NCBI GenBank assembly: GCA_910579525.1
Contig: CAJTUK010000003.1
Location: forward strand, 212,808 to 276,807
Direction: 5' to 3'
DNA from: an uncultured Christensenella sp.
GTDB taxonomy: Bacteria > Bacillota > Clostridia > Christensenellales > Borkfalkiaceae
DNA length: 64,000 nt
Position numbers and translations under genes: made by a program. Below, piece after piece: positions 43,372 to 51,500 of the stretch. The notes beneath the pieces were generated by a model. That model had not been told where the DNA came from, did no database searches, and was given only the letters and a program-made list of their open reading frames with translations. Each line of letters starts with the position of its first letter. Within the stretch, counting starts at the first letter, position 1.

Positions 43372-44040
43372 ATGACTACAAAAATCGCACCTTCTATCTT
43401 GTCCGCGGATTTCTCCGTCATGGGCGAAACAATCAAAAAATTAGAACAGTCCGGCGCGGATTTGATTCACTGCGACGTAATGGACGGAAGTTTCGTCGAG
43501 CCCATAACGTTCGGCGGTCAAATGATTAAAAATATACGTCCGCTTACAAAACTCGCGCTCGACTGTCATTTAATGATAGAACACCCCAAAACGCAGGTTA
43601 AATTTTTTGCCGAAGCGGGCGCGGATATCATAACGGTGCACTACGGCGCGTGCAACAAAATATCCCCGTCGTATCTCGAAGAAACGCTCGAACTCATAAA
43701 ATCTTACGGCGTAAAATGCGGCGCGGTGGTCAATCCCGACGTCCCCGTCGAAAATATCTTTCCCGTGTTTCCTCTCTGCGACATGGTGCTCTTAATGTCT
43801 GTGTTCCCCGGCTACGGCGGTCAGAAATTCATCCCCGAAGTTCTCGAAAAAGTCAAAAAGGCGCGGGAATATGCCGTAACTATCGGCAGACCCGACCTCG
43901 ATATCGAAATCGACGGCGGCGTTACGGAAGATAACGCAAAAATTATCAGGCAGGCGGGGGCAAACGTGCTCGTCGCCGGTTCCGCGGTGTTTAAAGCGCC
44001 CGATATGCGGGGGGCAATCCGCAATCTCAAAGCCGATTAA
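43372..44040 (+). CDS. rpe: Ribulose-phosphate 3-epimerase
   Basis: 222 residues, TIM barrel of the pentose phosphate pathway. APSILSADFSVM, HCDVMDGSFV, DCHLMIEHP, SVFPGYGGQKFIPE and EIDGGVTEDNA match the family and include metal ligands. GAGG precedes the ATG at 43372; the frame open further upstream belongs to the rlmN end region. Bacillus has prpC, prkC and rsgA between rlmN and rpe; none is here. Confidence 0.95.
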   Translation: MTTKIAPSILSADFSVMGETIKKLEQSGADLIHCDVMDGSFVEPITFGGQMIKNIRPLTKLALDCHLMIEHPKTQVKFFAEAGADIITVHYGACNKISPSYLEETLELIKSYGVKCGAVVNPDVPVENIFPVFPLCDMVLLMSVFPGYGGQKFIPEVLEKVKKAREYAVTIGRPDLDIEIDGGVTEDNAKIIRQAGANVLVAGSAVFKAPDMRGAIRNLKAD

Positions 44041-44094
44041 CCTTTTTACGGGTTGACGCGTATAATGGTATAAGACTTAATTCGGGGGTAACAT

Positions 44095-44163
44095 ATGACA
44101 GTTATATGCGTTAAACCGCCTAAACCCGTGCGCAAAATTTTAAGGCTGATATTGCGCAAATGA
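44095..44163 (+). CDS. spoVM: SpoVM-like spore coat morphogenesis peptide (22 residues)
   Basis: The peptide starts MTVICVKPPK and ends ILRLILRK. Aligned without gaps to the 26-residue Bacillus SpoVM it keeps Lys7, Pro9, Lys10, Ile15, Arg17 and Leu20 and the amphipathic pattern; Pro9 is the helix-breaking residue important in Bacillus. SpoVM recognises the curved forespore membrane and anchors SpoIVA. It lies after rpe, as in Bacillus (rpe-thiN-spoVM-rpmB). GGGGGTAAC provides a ribosome site. Its stop overlaps the next start (ATGA). Confidence 0.8.
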   Translation: MTVICVKPPKPVRKILRLILRK

Positions 44164-45095
44164 ACTATGCCGATATGCACTGCGACACGCTAACCGTCTG
44201 CCGTCTCGGCGGCGGCAATCTTGCGGAGTGCGGATTACAAACGGATATAAAAAGGCTTGCCCGCTCGGGTTGTAAAGCACAGTGCTTTGCGATTTTCACG
44301 AACGGTTCGGGCGCGAAAGAAGAGTTTTTAAAACACCTCGCGTTTTTCGGGCGGATGCTCGAAAAGCACGGGGATATTGTTTTACAGGCAAAAACCTCTG
44401 GCGATTTATTGCGCGCGGAGCGCGAACAAAAACTTGCGGCAATCTTGACGGTTGAAAATTTGGGCTTTACCCAAGGCGATATTTCGTCGTTCGGCTTTCT
44501 TAAAGCCGAGGGCGTAAAAATGGCGAGCCTCGTGTGGAACACCCCCAACGACTACGCCCGCCCCAACCTCGTTTTAAAAAACGGCGTTCCCTCACCGTAT
44601 AAAAGTGAATCCCGCGGGCTTACAAAACTCGGCAGGCAAGCGGTTGATAAGCTCGACGGGCTTAAAATTATTATAGACGTATCCCATCTGTCCGACGGCG
44701 GCGTCGACGAAATTCTGCAAAACAGAAAAATCCCCGTAGTCGCAAGCCACTCGAACGCGCGCAAAGTTTGCGGAGTCGGACGCAACTTAACCGACGCTCA
44801 AATAAAAAAAATAGCCGACTGCGGCGGCTTGGTCGGCATAAATTTTCACAAAGATTTTCTGGGAGAAGAGGGGTTTTCGGGCGTTTGCAAACATCTTGAA
44901 CACGTTATAAAAGTCGGAGGCGAGGATATCCCCGCGTTCGGTTCCGATTTCGACGGAATTCCGCCCTCGCCGCAACTCGAAAATTGCCTTAAAATGCCCG
45001 CATTGCTCGATTATTTGAGCGGCAGATTTTCATTCCGCGTGCTCGAAAAAATCGCGTATAAAAACTTTTACGGGGTTTTCAAACAATTCGACTGA
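44160..45095 (+). CDS. Membrane dipeptidase-type (M19) dipeptidase
   Basis: 311 residues of the renal dipeptidase family: DMHCDTLT (first zinc histidine pair), LTVENLGF (bridging Glu), IIDVSHLSD and VASHSNARKVCG (zinc histidines), GSDFDGIP. It cleaves dipeptides, sometimes with D-residues. No signal peptide is seen, so it is cytoplasmic. Coupled to the spoVM-like ORF; Bacillus has thiN rather than a dipeptidase near this place. Confidence 0.9.
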   Translation: MNYADMHCDTLTVCRLGGGNLAECGLQTDIKRLARSGCKAQCFAIFTNGSGAKEEFLKHLAFFGRMLEKHGDIVLQAKTSGDLLRAEREQKLAAILTVENLGFTQGDISSFGFLKAEGVKMASLVWNTPNDYARPNLVLKNGVPSPYKSESRGLTKLGRQAVDKLDGLKIIIDVSHLSDGGVDEILQNRKIPVVASHSNARKVCGVGRNLTDAQIKKIADCGGLVGINFHKDFLGEEGFSGVCKHLEHVIKVGGEDIPAFGSDFDGIPPSPQLENCLKMPALLDYLSGRFSFRVLEKIAYKNFYGVFKQFD

Positions 45096-45192
45096 TTTTT
45101 TTCGCTCGCAAAACACCCGCGCAAAAACATTCGGCTGCTATGCCGCACCGTTCCAAACAACCGTATTAAAAAGCGCGGCAAACGCAAAACAA

Positions 45193-45224
45193 AACCCCCG
45201 CTCAAAAAGCGGGGGTTAATTTTT
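45193..45224. terminator. Shared terminator between dipeptidase gene and rpmB
   Basis: AACCCCCGCT...AGCGGGGGTT stem, followed by AATTTTT on the plus strand and by TTTGTTTTG on the minus strand. Confidence 0.85.
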
Positions 45225-45249
45225 CATAACAAAATTACGTAAATTCAAT

Positions 45250-45435
45250 TTACGCTCTTTCTACTGATTTAAGGCACCTCGTGCAAACGTAGCCCGTCAC
45301 GGGTTTTCCGTCGCTTCCCGTGTAAGTTACTTTCTGAACGTTCGCTTTAAACGTTCTTCTCGTTCTCCTTTTGGAGTGGCTCACGTTATTTCCCGTCGTC
45401 TGACCTTTTCCGCATACCGTGCAAACTCTCGACAT
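45250..45435 (-). CDS. rpmB: Ribosomal protein L28
   Basis: 61 residues: [20 protein letters not shown], basic middle, CTRCLKS near the end. Two CxxC pairs mark the zinc-binding form. The ATG at 45435 is seven bases behind GGAGG; two earlier in-frame ATGs are too close or upstream of it. It is convergent with spoVM/dipeptidase and divergent from asp23, as in Bacillus. Confidence 0.95.
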   Translation of the reverse strand: MSRVCTVCGKGQTTGNNVSHSKRRTRRTFKANVQKVTYTGSDGKPVTGYVCTRCLKSVERA

Positions 45436-45499
45436 ATTCATACCTCCGTGGGTTCGTTTCAATGTTAAATAAAGCCGGTTCGTTCAATCGGCTTCGTAT

Positions 45500-45528
45500 A
45501 ATATAACACGACTTTTAAAAAAAATCAA
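45500..45528 (-). promoter_or_regulatory. rpmB promoter
   Basis: Minus strand -35 TTGATT (45528-45523), 17-bp spacer, -10 TATATT (45505-45500). Confidence 0.8.
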
Positions 45529-45556
45529 TCGATTTTGACTTTAAAGTTTAATTTTT

Positions 45557-45590
45557 TAGAGAAATCTCAAAATAATGTAGAGAAATCTCA
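45557..45590. repeat. Two 13-bp direct repeats in the rpmB/asp23 control region
   Basis: TAGAGAAATCTCA occurs at 45557-45569 and 45578-45590, exactly 21 bp apart (two helical turns). Each copy is itself a GAGA-AA-TCTC inverted repeat. It has the form of a cooperative protein-binding site. Confidence 0.65.
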
Positions 45591-45651
45591 TAATATTTTT
45601 AATATCCCCCGCCGCAAAATCAAAAATTCGGGCTTAACTTTTAAAAAAAAC

Positions 45652-45680
45652 TTGCAAAATATATTTATATAGTTTAAAAT
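45652..45680 (+). promoter_or_regulatory. Promoter of asp23-fakA
   Basis: -35 TTGCAA (45652-45657), 17-bp spacer, -10 TAAAAT (45675-45680). Confidence 0.75.
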
Positions 45681-45724
45681 ATTATTGAAACTGCGGTCCG
45701 CCGCAAATAAAACGGAGTAACAAA

Positions 45725-46075
45725 ATGTCGGTAAACACCAGCAACGTATACGGTAAAATTTCAATTTCCGATTCAGCCATCGCAAAGGTGGCTAAAAACG
45801 CCGCGCTGGAATGTTACGGTATCGTAGACACCGTTTCAAGGCGGATTACCGAATCCCTCACCGAGCTCATCAAAAAACAGCCCGACGGCAGGGGCATAAA
45901 GGTAGTCACGGACGGAGACAGAATTTTTATCGATTTAAACGTAATAGTCAAATACGGTGTTTCCATAAACGCCGTTGCGGAATCTTTAAAAGAAAGCGTA
46001 AAATACAAAGTAGAAAGGTTCACGGGCATGATAGTGGACACCGTGAACGTAAATATAGTAGGAGTAAAGTTGTAA
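45725..46075 (+). CDS. Asp23/YloU family protein
   Basis: 116 residues with the Asp23 pattern: ISDSAIAKVAKNAALECYGIV, then VIVKYGVSINAVAESLKESVKYKVERFTGM and VNVNIVGVKL. Family members are linked to envelope stress and lipid metabolism. It sits upstream of fakA as in Bacillus yloU-yloV. CGGAG stands nine bases before the ATG. Confidence 0.9.
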   Translation: MSVNTSNVYGKISISDSAIAKVAKNAALECYGIVDTVSRRITESLTELIKKQPDGRGIKVVTDGDRIFIDLNVIVKYGVSINAVAESLKESVKYKVERFTGMIVDTVNVNIVGVKL

Positions 46076-46188
46076 CAGCAGCTTTACTTTTGTTTTGCTT
46101 TTTTTCGCCCGCCGCAAATTCCGCGGCAAAAATAACACACGCTTCCGCTTAAACGCGGGTTGGATAACGATTTTAATTAAGAGGTCAT

Positions 46189-47844
46189 ATGCAGAAAACA
46201 GTCAACAGCACCGAATTCCGCAAAATGGTAACTTCCGGTGCGAGGATGCTTGAAATAAACAGGGCAAAAGTGGACGCGCTCAACGTGTTCCCCGTGCCCG
46301 ACGGCGATACGGGAACGAACATGTCGCTCACCATGCAGTCGGCGGTAAAGGAGCTTAACGCATGCTCTTCAAACCGCTTTCAGGAAATCTGCGACGCCGT
46401 TTCCAAGGGCGCCCTTAAAGGCGCGCGCGGTAACTCGGGGGTTATTTCCTCCCAGATTTTCCGCGGGATATGCTCGGTAATACGCGACACAAAAGACGCG
46501 TTCGACACAAAAACCTTTGCCCGCGCTATGGAAGCAGGCTCAAAAGTCGCATACGGCGCCGTCTCTATTCCCAAAGAAGGCACTATTTTAACCGTAGTAA
46601 GACTTATGGCGGAAAGCGCCGGCAAGCTCGCAAGCAAGCATAAGGATTTCGTTCCCTTTTTAACCGCCCTTATAGAAGTCGGCGACGAAGCTCTGGCAAA
46701 AACCCCCGAACTTCTTCCAGTTTTAAAAAAGGCGGGCGTAGTGGATTCGGGCGGCGTCGGCTTAATGACGATTATGCGCGGGTTCCTCGCCGCACTTTCG
46801 GGTGAAGAGAGCGACCTTGACGATATCCCTACCGAAGCGCAGGAGGGTAAAAAGGCTGACGAAGACGTCTTCGGCGACAACTCCGATATTATCAACCTCG
46901 ACTTGGGCGAAATAGAATTCGCCTATTGCACCGAGTTCTTTATTATTAATATTAAGCCCGTGACCACGCTTGCGGATATAGACAAGCTCAAAGAAAAACT
47001 TATGCACATAGGCGACAGCGTAATCTGCATAGGCGATCTGGAACTTATCAAAGTCCACGTTCACACCAACACCCCCGGCGTGGCGCTTTCGCTCGCGCTC
47101 GAACTCGGCGAGCTCGACAGAATAAAAATCGAAAATATGCTCGAAGAGAACCGCGCGCTCAAAGCAAAGCTCGAAGCCGAAAAGAAGGACATGGGTATGC
47201 TCGCAATCTGCGCGGGCAAGGGTCTCGAAGAGATTTTCAAAGACTTAATGTGCGACAGAGTAATAGAGGGCGGGCAGACAATGAACCCCTCCGCACAGGA
47301 TATTGCGGACGCCGTTCAAAAAATCAACGCGGCAAACGTTTTCGTGTTCCCCAACAACTCCAACGTAATCCTTGCGGCGGAACAGGCTAAAGGTCTCGTC
47401 AACAACCGCACTATCCATGTTATCCCCACAAAAAACGTGCCGCAGGGCTTTGCCGCCGCGCTTGTTTTCGACCCCGAGGCGTCCGTGCCCGAAAACAAGA
47501 CGAATATGACCCACGCAATAGACAACGTCGCTTCGGGTCAGGTAACTTACGCCGTGCGCGAAACAACGATGAACGGCTTCAAGCTCAAAGAAGGCGATAT
47601 CATAGGGCTTGACAACAAGCGCATTCTCGCCAAGGGCGACAATATAGAAGAAACCACCATAAAGCTCATAAAGTCGCTTAAAAACGACGAGCACGAAATG
47701 ATAACTCTCTACTACGGCGACGGAGTAAAGGAAGAGGAAGCGGAAGCTCTCGCAGGCAAACTTTCGGAGCAATACCCCGACTGCGACGTAGACTTCCATT
47801 TCGGCGGACAGCCCGTATATTACTACATGGTTTCTTTGGAGTAA
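46189..47844 (+). CDS. fakA: Fatty acid kinase FakA (YloV, DhaL-type)
   Basis: 551 residues. The N-terminal DhaL-like kinase domain has NVFPVPDGDTGTNMSLT (metal-binding aspartates) and ARGNSGVISSQIFRG; middle and C-terminal DegV-like domains follow (ICAGKGLEEIF, FPNNSNVI, YYGDGVKEEEA). FakA phosphorylates fatty acids carried by FakB/DegV proteins, one of which is at 12.6 kb. AGAGG precedes the ATG. Confidence 0.93.
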   Translation: MQKTVNSTEFRKMVTSGARMLEINRAKVDALNVFPVPDGDTGTNMSLTMQSAVKELNACSSNRFQEICDAVSKGALKGARGNSGVISSQIFRGICSVIRDTKDAFDTKTFARAMEAGSKVAYGAVSIPKEGTILTVVRLMAESAGKLASKHKDFVPFLTALIEVGDEALAKTPELLPVLKKAGVVDSGGVGLMTIMRGFLAALSGEESDLDDIPTEAQEGKKADEDVFGDNSDIINLDLGEIEFAYCTEFFIINIKPVTTLADIDKLKEKLMHIGDSVICIGDLELIKVHVHTNTPGVALSLALELGELDRIKIENMLEENRALKAKLEAEKKDMGMLAICAGKGLEEIFKDLMCDRVIEGGQTMNPSAQDIADAVQKINAANVFVFPNNSNVILAAEQAKGLVNNRTIHVIPTKNVPQGFAAALVFDPEASVPENKTNMTHAIDNVASGQVTYAVRETTMNGFKLKEGDIIGLDNKRILAKGDNIEETTIKLIKSLKNDEHEMITLYYGDGVKEEEAEALAGKLSEQYPDCDVDFHFGGQPVYYYMVSLE

Positions 47845-47855
47845 ATAACGTAAAG

Positions 47856-47930
47856 CGTCGCAATACTGCGTCAAACTCCGCTCGTGCTTCACCGCGGCAA
47901 TCCAGAACGCGGCGAAAATGCGCTTCGGCT
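47856..47930. repeat. Fold-back repeat, diverged copy (fakA-recG gap)
   Basis: Shares the ends of the repeat family (TCGCAATACTG, CTCCGCT, GAAAATGCGCTT) but has a different centre that folds as CCGCG...CGCGG. The hairpin design is kept while the sequence of the tip is replaced. Confidence 0.6.
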
Positions 47931-47960
47931 TTATTAAAAAATACAAAAATTATTATTCCC

Positions 47961-47986
47961 GCGGGGCGAAAGTCCCGCATTTTTAT
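47961..47986 (+). terminator. Terminator just before recG
   Basis: GCGGGGC-GAAA-GTCCCGC (seven pairs, one G-T) followed by ATTTTTATT. The T run ends eight bases before the recG ATG, so it ends the fakA transcript or attenuates recG. Confidence 0.7.
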
Positions 47987-47993
47987 TACGCTT

Positions 47994-50000
47994 ATGGAGC
48001 TCACGTCTTTAAAGTTCGTTTCCGAAACAAGGGAAAAGGATTTAAACAAACTCAATATATATACCGTTGAAGAGCTCGTGCGCCACTACCCGCGCGATTA
48101 TCTCGATTTGCGCAAAATCACCCCGTTGAGCCAAGCCTATCACAACGACTACATACTCACCAAGTGCGAGGTGTTAAACGTAGAAATCAACCGCACCGCG
48201 CGCCGTCCTTACGTCAAAGCCATGTGCACGCAGGGAGGCGGCGTATTTACCGCAATATGGTTCAATCAGCTATATGTCGGGGGCAAACTCAAAAGAGGCG
48301 AGTATCTGTTTTACGGCAGAGTGCAAAACAAATACGGTATGGGCTGTAAAATGATAAACCCCTCGTTTGAAAGCGCGGATAAAAATTACGGGCTGAAAGG
48401 CATAGTTCCGGTGTATTCGCTCGCGGGCAATTTAACGCAGGGCGTTGTGCGCTACGCCGTCAGGCAGGCGCTTGAAAAAACGCGTTATTTCAGCCATATC
48501 CCCGCACCTTTACAAAAAAAATACAATCTTTTGCCCCTTAACGAAGCATATAAAAAGGTTCATTGTCCGTCCTCGCGCGAGGATATTTTGCGCGGCTCTG
48601 AAAGAATTGCGCTCGAAGAATACTTCCTGCTCATTTCCGCCTTTAAAGTTATTAAGGGCGGCCGTGACGAGGTGCGCACACGCCGCTATTCCGTCACTCT
48701 CGAAGATATCCGCTCCTTTGTTTCGCGCTTTAAATTCGAGTTTACCGAGGGACAGAAAAACGCGGTAAACGAGATATATTCCGCTATCAATTCCCCTCGG
48801 CGCATGAATATGCTGTTGCAGGGCGACGTTGGTTGCGGCAAAACCGCAGTGGCGCTCACGGGGCTGTATATGGCGGTGAAGTCGGGCTATCAGGGCGCAA
48901 TGCTCGCCCCTACCGAAGTCCTCGCAAGGCAAAACGCGGAGCTGATTAAAAAAACTTTTCCCGAATATAGCGTAAAAGTTCTCACGGGCTCTACCCCGTA
49001 CGCTGAAAAAAAGGCGATAAAAGCGGGGCTCGCTTCGGGAGAAATAAATATAGTCTGCGGCACGCACGCGGTTATACAGGATAACGTTACTTTCAAAAAC
49101 CTCGCGTTCGCGGTCTGCGACGAACAACACCGTTTCGGCGTCGCGCAACGCTCCTCTCTCGTGGAAAAGGGCGAGGGGTGCGACGTCCTCATAATGTCCG
49201 CAACCCCGATACCCCGCACGCTTTCTCTCATTTTTTACGGCGATTTGGACGTCGTCACCGTCAAAGATAAACCGCGTTCGCGGCAGGATATATCCACGTC
49301 AATCGTGCCTAACCGCAAATATGCAGATATGCTCCGCTACGTTGCCGAACAGGCAAAGCTCGGCAACCAGACGTATTTCGTATGTCCCAAAATCGAAGGC
49401 GACGACGAGGGCACCGTCATGTCCGTTACCGAACTCTACGAGGAGTTAAAGAGCAAAATGCCCACCGTCCGCGTCGGGCTGTTACACGGCAGAATGAAAG
49501 ACGAAGAAAAAAACAAAATAATGTCCGCGTTCAAAAACAAGCTGTTCGACTGCCTTGTAACTACCACCGTCATAGAGGTAGGCGTAGACGTGCCGGACGC
49601 AACCGTCATGATTATTTACAACGCCGAGCGTTTCGGGCTGTCGCAGCTCCACCAACTCCGCGGCAGAGTGGGCAGGGGAGACAAAAAGAGCTATTGCTTC
49701 CTCTTGTCGGGGTCGGACGGAGAAGAAGCGCGAGAGCGCCTCTCGGTAATCAAAAACTGTTCCGACGGCTTTAAAATAGCCGAAGAAGATTTGCGTATAC
49801 GCGGCGGCGGCGAATTTCTCGGCACCCGCCAGAGCGGCAGACTTTTGAACGAAATAAAAAACCTGCGTTTCCCCGTAGAAACGGTATTTCTGGCTAAATC
49901 GGTGTCGGACGACGCGTTTTCGGGCGCGTTCGATACGTCCGAACTCAAAAAAATCGCCTACGAAAAGTACGAACGCCTCGCTTCCGTAGCTCTTAACTGA
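47994..50000 (+). CDS. recG: ATP-dependent DNA helicase RecG
   Basis: 668 residues. An N-terminal wedge (OB) domain, Walker A LLQGDVGCGKTAVA near 277, DEQHRFGVAQR near 376, SATPIPRTL and QLRGRVGRG; the RecG-specific motif FLGTRQSG is close to the end. RecG remodels stalled forks. No ribosome site precedes the ATG, and the hairpin terminator ends just before it, so its expression signals are unclear. Confidence 0.95.
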   Translation: MELTSLKFVSETREKDLNKLNIYTVEELVRHYPRDYLDLRKITPLSQAYHNDYILTKCEVLNVEINRTARRPYVKAMCTQGGGVFTAIWFNQLYVGGKLKRGEYLFYGRVQNKYGMGCKMINPSFESADKNYGLKGIVPVYSLAGNLTQGVVRYAVRQALEKTRYFSHIPAPLQKKYNLLPLNEAYKKVHCPSSREDILRGSERIALEEYFLLISAFKVIKGGRDEVRTRRYSVTLEDIRSFVSRFKFEFTEGQKNAVNEIYSAINSPRRMNMLLQGDVGCGKTAVALTGLYMAVKSGYQGAMLAPTEVLARQNAELIKKTFPEYSVKVLTGSTPYAEKKAIKAGLASGEINIVCGTHAVIQDNVTFKNLAFAVCDEQHRFGVAQRSSLVEKGEGCDVLIMSATPIPRTLSLIFYGDLDVVTVKDKPRSRQDISTSIVPNRKYADMLRYVAEQAKLGNQTYFVCPKIEGDDEGTVMSVTELYEELKSKMPTVRVGLLHGRMKDEEKNKIMSAFKNKLFDCLVTTTVIEVGVDVPDATVMIIYNAERFGLSQLHQLRGRVGRGDKKSYCFLLSGSDGEEARERLSVIKNCSDGFKIAEEDLRIRGGGEFLGTRQSGRLLNEIKNLRFPVETVFLAKSVSDDAFSGAFDTSELKKIAYEKYERLASVALN

Positions 50001-50050
50001 CCGCAACGCTCAATTTTATTATATTATAGTAAAAAACGTCGGTAATTTAT

Positions 50051-50079
50051 TTGACAATCTGATTTTGTTTTGTTAAAAT
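50051..50079 (+). promoter_or_regulatory. rpsL promoter
   Basis: -35 TTGACA (50051-50056), 17-bp spacer, -10 TAAAAT (50074-50079). Confidence 0.85.
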
Positions 50080-50084
50080 TTTAA

Positions 50085-50115
50085 AGCACGCTTTCGTAGC
50101 GTGCTGAATTTTTTT
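50085..50115 (+). terminator. Terminator-like hairpin at the predicted rpsL transcript start
   Basis: AGCACGCT-TTCGT-AGCGTGCT then GAATTTTTTT. It ends recG transcripts, but it also coincides with the first 30 bases expected from the rpsL promoter. Confidence 0.75.
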
Positions 50116-50192
50116 GTAAAAAGGCTTACACTTCCTCCGCGTTTAAGGGTATGCGGAAGAGTGAAATATTCAATAATACAAGGAGGTAAAAC

Positions 50193-50567
50193 ATGCCCAC
50201 TATCAATCAGCTTATAAGAAACGGCAGAGAAAAACAGGTTTACAAGAGCAAGTCGCCCATTCTGGACAACTGCCCTCAAAAGCGCGGCGTATGCCTTTCG
50301 GTTACGACTACCACGCCCAAAAAGCCCAACTCGGCTATAAGAAAGATTGCGAGAGTGAGACTTACGAACAAGCAGGAAGGTACCGTCTATATCCCCGGCG
50401 AAGGACACAACCTTCAGGAACACTCGTCCGTTTTAATCAGAGGCGGCCGTGTTAAAGACTTGCCCGGCGTTCGTTATCACATTATCCGCGGCGCACTCGA
50501 TACCGCAGGCGTTTCAAAGCGTATGCAAGCTCGTTCGCGTTACGGCGCTAAAAAGCCTAAAAAATAA
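50193..50567 (+). CDS. rpsL: Ribosomal protein S12
   Basis: 124 residues: [30 protein letters not shown] (lysines at the streptomycin-relevant site are wild type), [35 protein letters not shown] precedes the ATG. The usual direct follow-on by rpsG is interrupted by a 450-bp gap. Confidence 0.98.
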   Translation: MPTINQLIRNGREKQVYKSKSPILDNCPQKRGVCLSVTTTTPKKPNSAIRKIARVRLTNKQEGTVYIPGEGHNLQEHSSVLIRGGRVKDLPGVRYHIIRGALDTAGVSKRMQARSRYGAKKPKK

Positions 50568-50574
50568 TTATAAA

Positions 50575-50630
50575 CTTCGTTATGCTTTGTCAAGCCCGCT
50601 TAAAACGCTCGCTTGCCTTGTCTTGCTTGT
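50575..50630. repeat. Fold-back repeat, short copy (rpsL-rpsG gap)
   Basis: CTTCGTTATGCTTTG...AAGC and GCTCGCTTGCCTTGTCTTGC match the two ends of the family, while the apical hairpin is missing. Confidence 0.65.
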
Positions 50631-50754
50631 TTTTGATTATTTTTTAACAATCGCGTATTACGCAATTTCGCAAACCAATAACACCCTACTTGTTTCGGAA
50701 TATTTCACCCTTTGCACCGATTAAGAGTAGGCAGTATTCGTGCCCAAAACCGTT

Positions 50755-50850
50755 TATATGCTTCGCAATACTGTGTTAAGCTCCGCTTTTCTTCGGGTCA
50801 CGTACGCAAAGTACGCTCCCCTTGAAAATGCTCGCTTGCCTTGTCTTGCT
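50755..50850. repeat. Fold-back repeat, full copy 1 (rpsL-rpsG gap)
   Basis: A 96-bp element beginning TATATGCTTCGCAATACTG and ending GCTTGCCTTGTCTTGCT. It folds back on itself: AAGC/GCTT, TTTTC/GAAAA, GGG/CCC and tip CGTAC-GCAAA-GTACG. It differs from copy 2 at one core position. Outside it AAAACCGTTTA and TAAACAGTTTT extend the stem. The rest of the 450-bp gap shows no gene. Confidence 0.88.
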
Positions 50851-51017
50851 AGCACCTAAACAGTTTTAAACAACACAGCACGGAGAAGATTTGCTACCGC
50901 TACTTTCAAATAAATTTCGGCGCAAGCATAGCCGAGGTTTTTGTGAACGTATCAGGCAAGCAACAGCTTATTTAAGGTAAAATTACCCTAAAACCATAAA
51001 AATAGGAGGATAACATT

Positions 51018-51488
51018 ATGCCCAGAAGAGGCGGCGTTCCCAAGAGGGACGTATTACCCGATCCCGTGTATAATTCCAAGGTTGTAACAAAACTCGTCAA
51101 CCAGATTATGTACGACGGCAAGCGCGGAACGGCACAAAACATCGTTTACGACGCTTTTAACATTATGAGCGAAAAACTCGGCAAAGACGCTATGGAAATC
51201 TTCGAACAGGCTATGAACAACATTATGCCCGTACTCGAAGTAAAGGCAAGGCGCGTCGGCGGCGCCAACTATCAGGTCCCCATCGAAATCAGACCCGAAA
51301 GGCGCCAGACCCTTGCAATCCGCTGGCTCGTAATCGCTACGAGAAAGAGAAGCGAGCGCGAAATGAGCGCTAAACTTGCCGCAGAACTTATTGACGCGTA
51401 CAACAACGCTGGCGGCGCGGTCAAAAAGAAAGAAGACACGCACAGAATGGCGGAGGCGAACAAAGCGTTCGCTCACTTCCGTTTCTAA
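51018..51488 (+). CDS. rpsG: Ribosomal protein S7
   Basis: 156 residues: [20 protein letters not shown], then [19 protein letters not shown] and [18 protein letters not shown] at the end. A nucleator of the 30S head. AGGAGG precedes the ATG. fusA follows after 12 bp. Confidence 0.98.
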   Translation: MPRRGGVPKRDVLPDPVYNSKVVTKLVNQIMYDGKRGTAQNIVYDAFNIMSEKLGKDAMEIFEQAMNNIMPVLEVKARRVGGANYQVPIEIRPERRQTLAIRWLVIATRKRSEREMSAKLAAELIDAYNNAGGAVKKKEDTHRMAEANKAFAHFRF

Positions 51489-51500
51489 TCGGGAGATATT

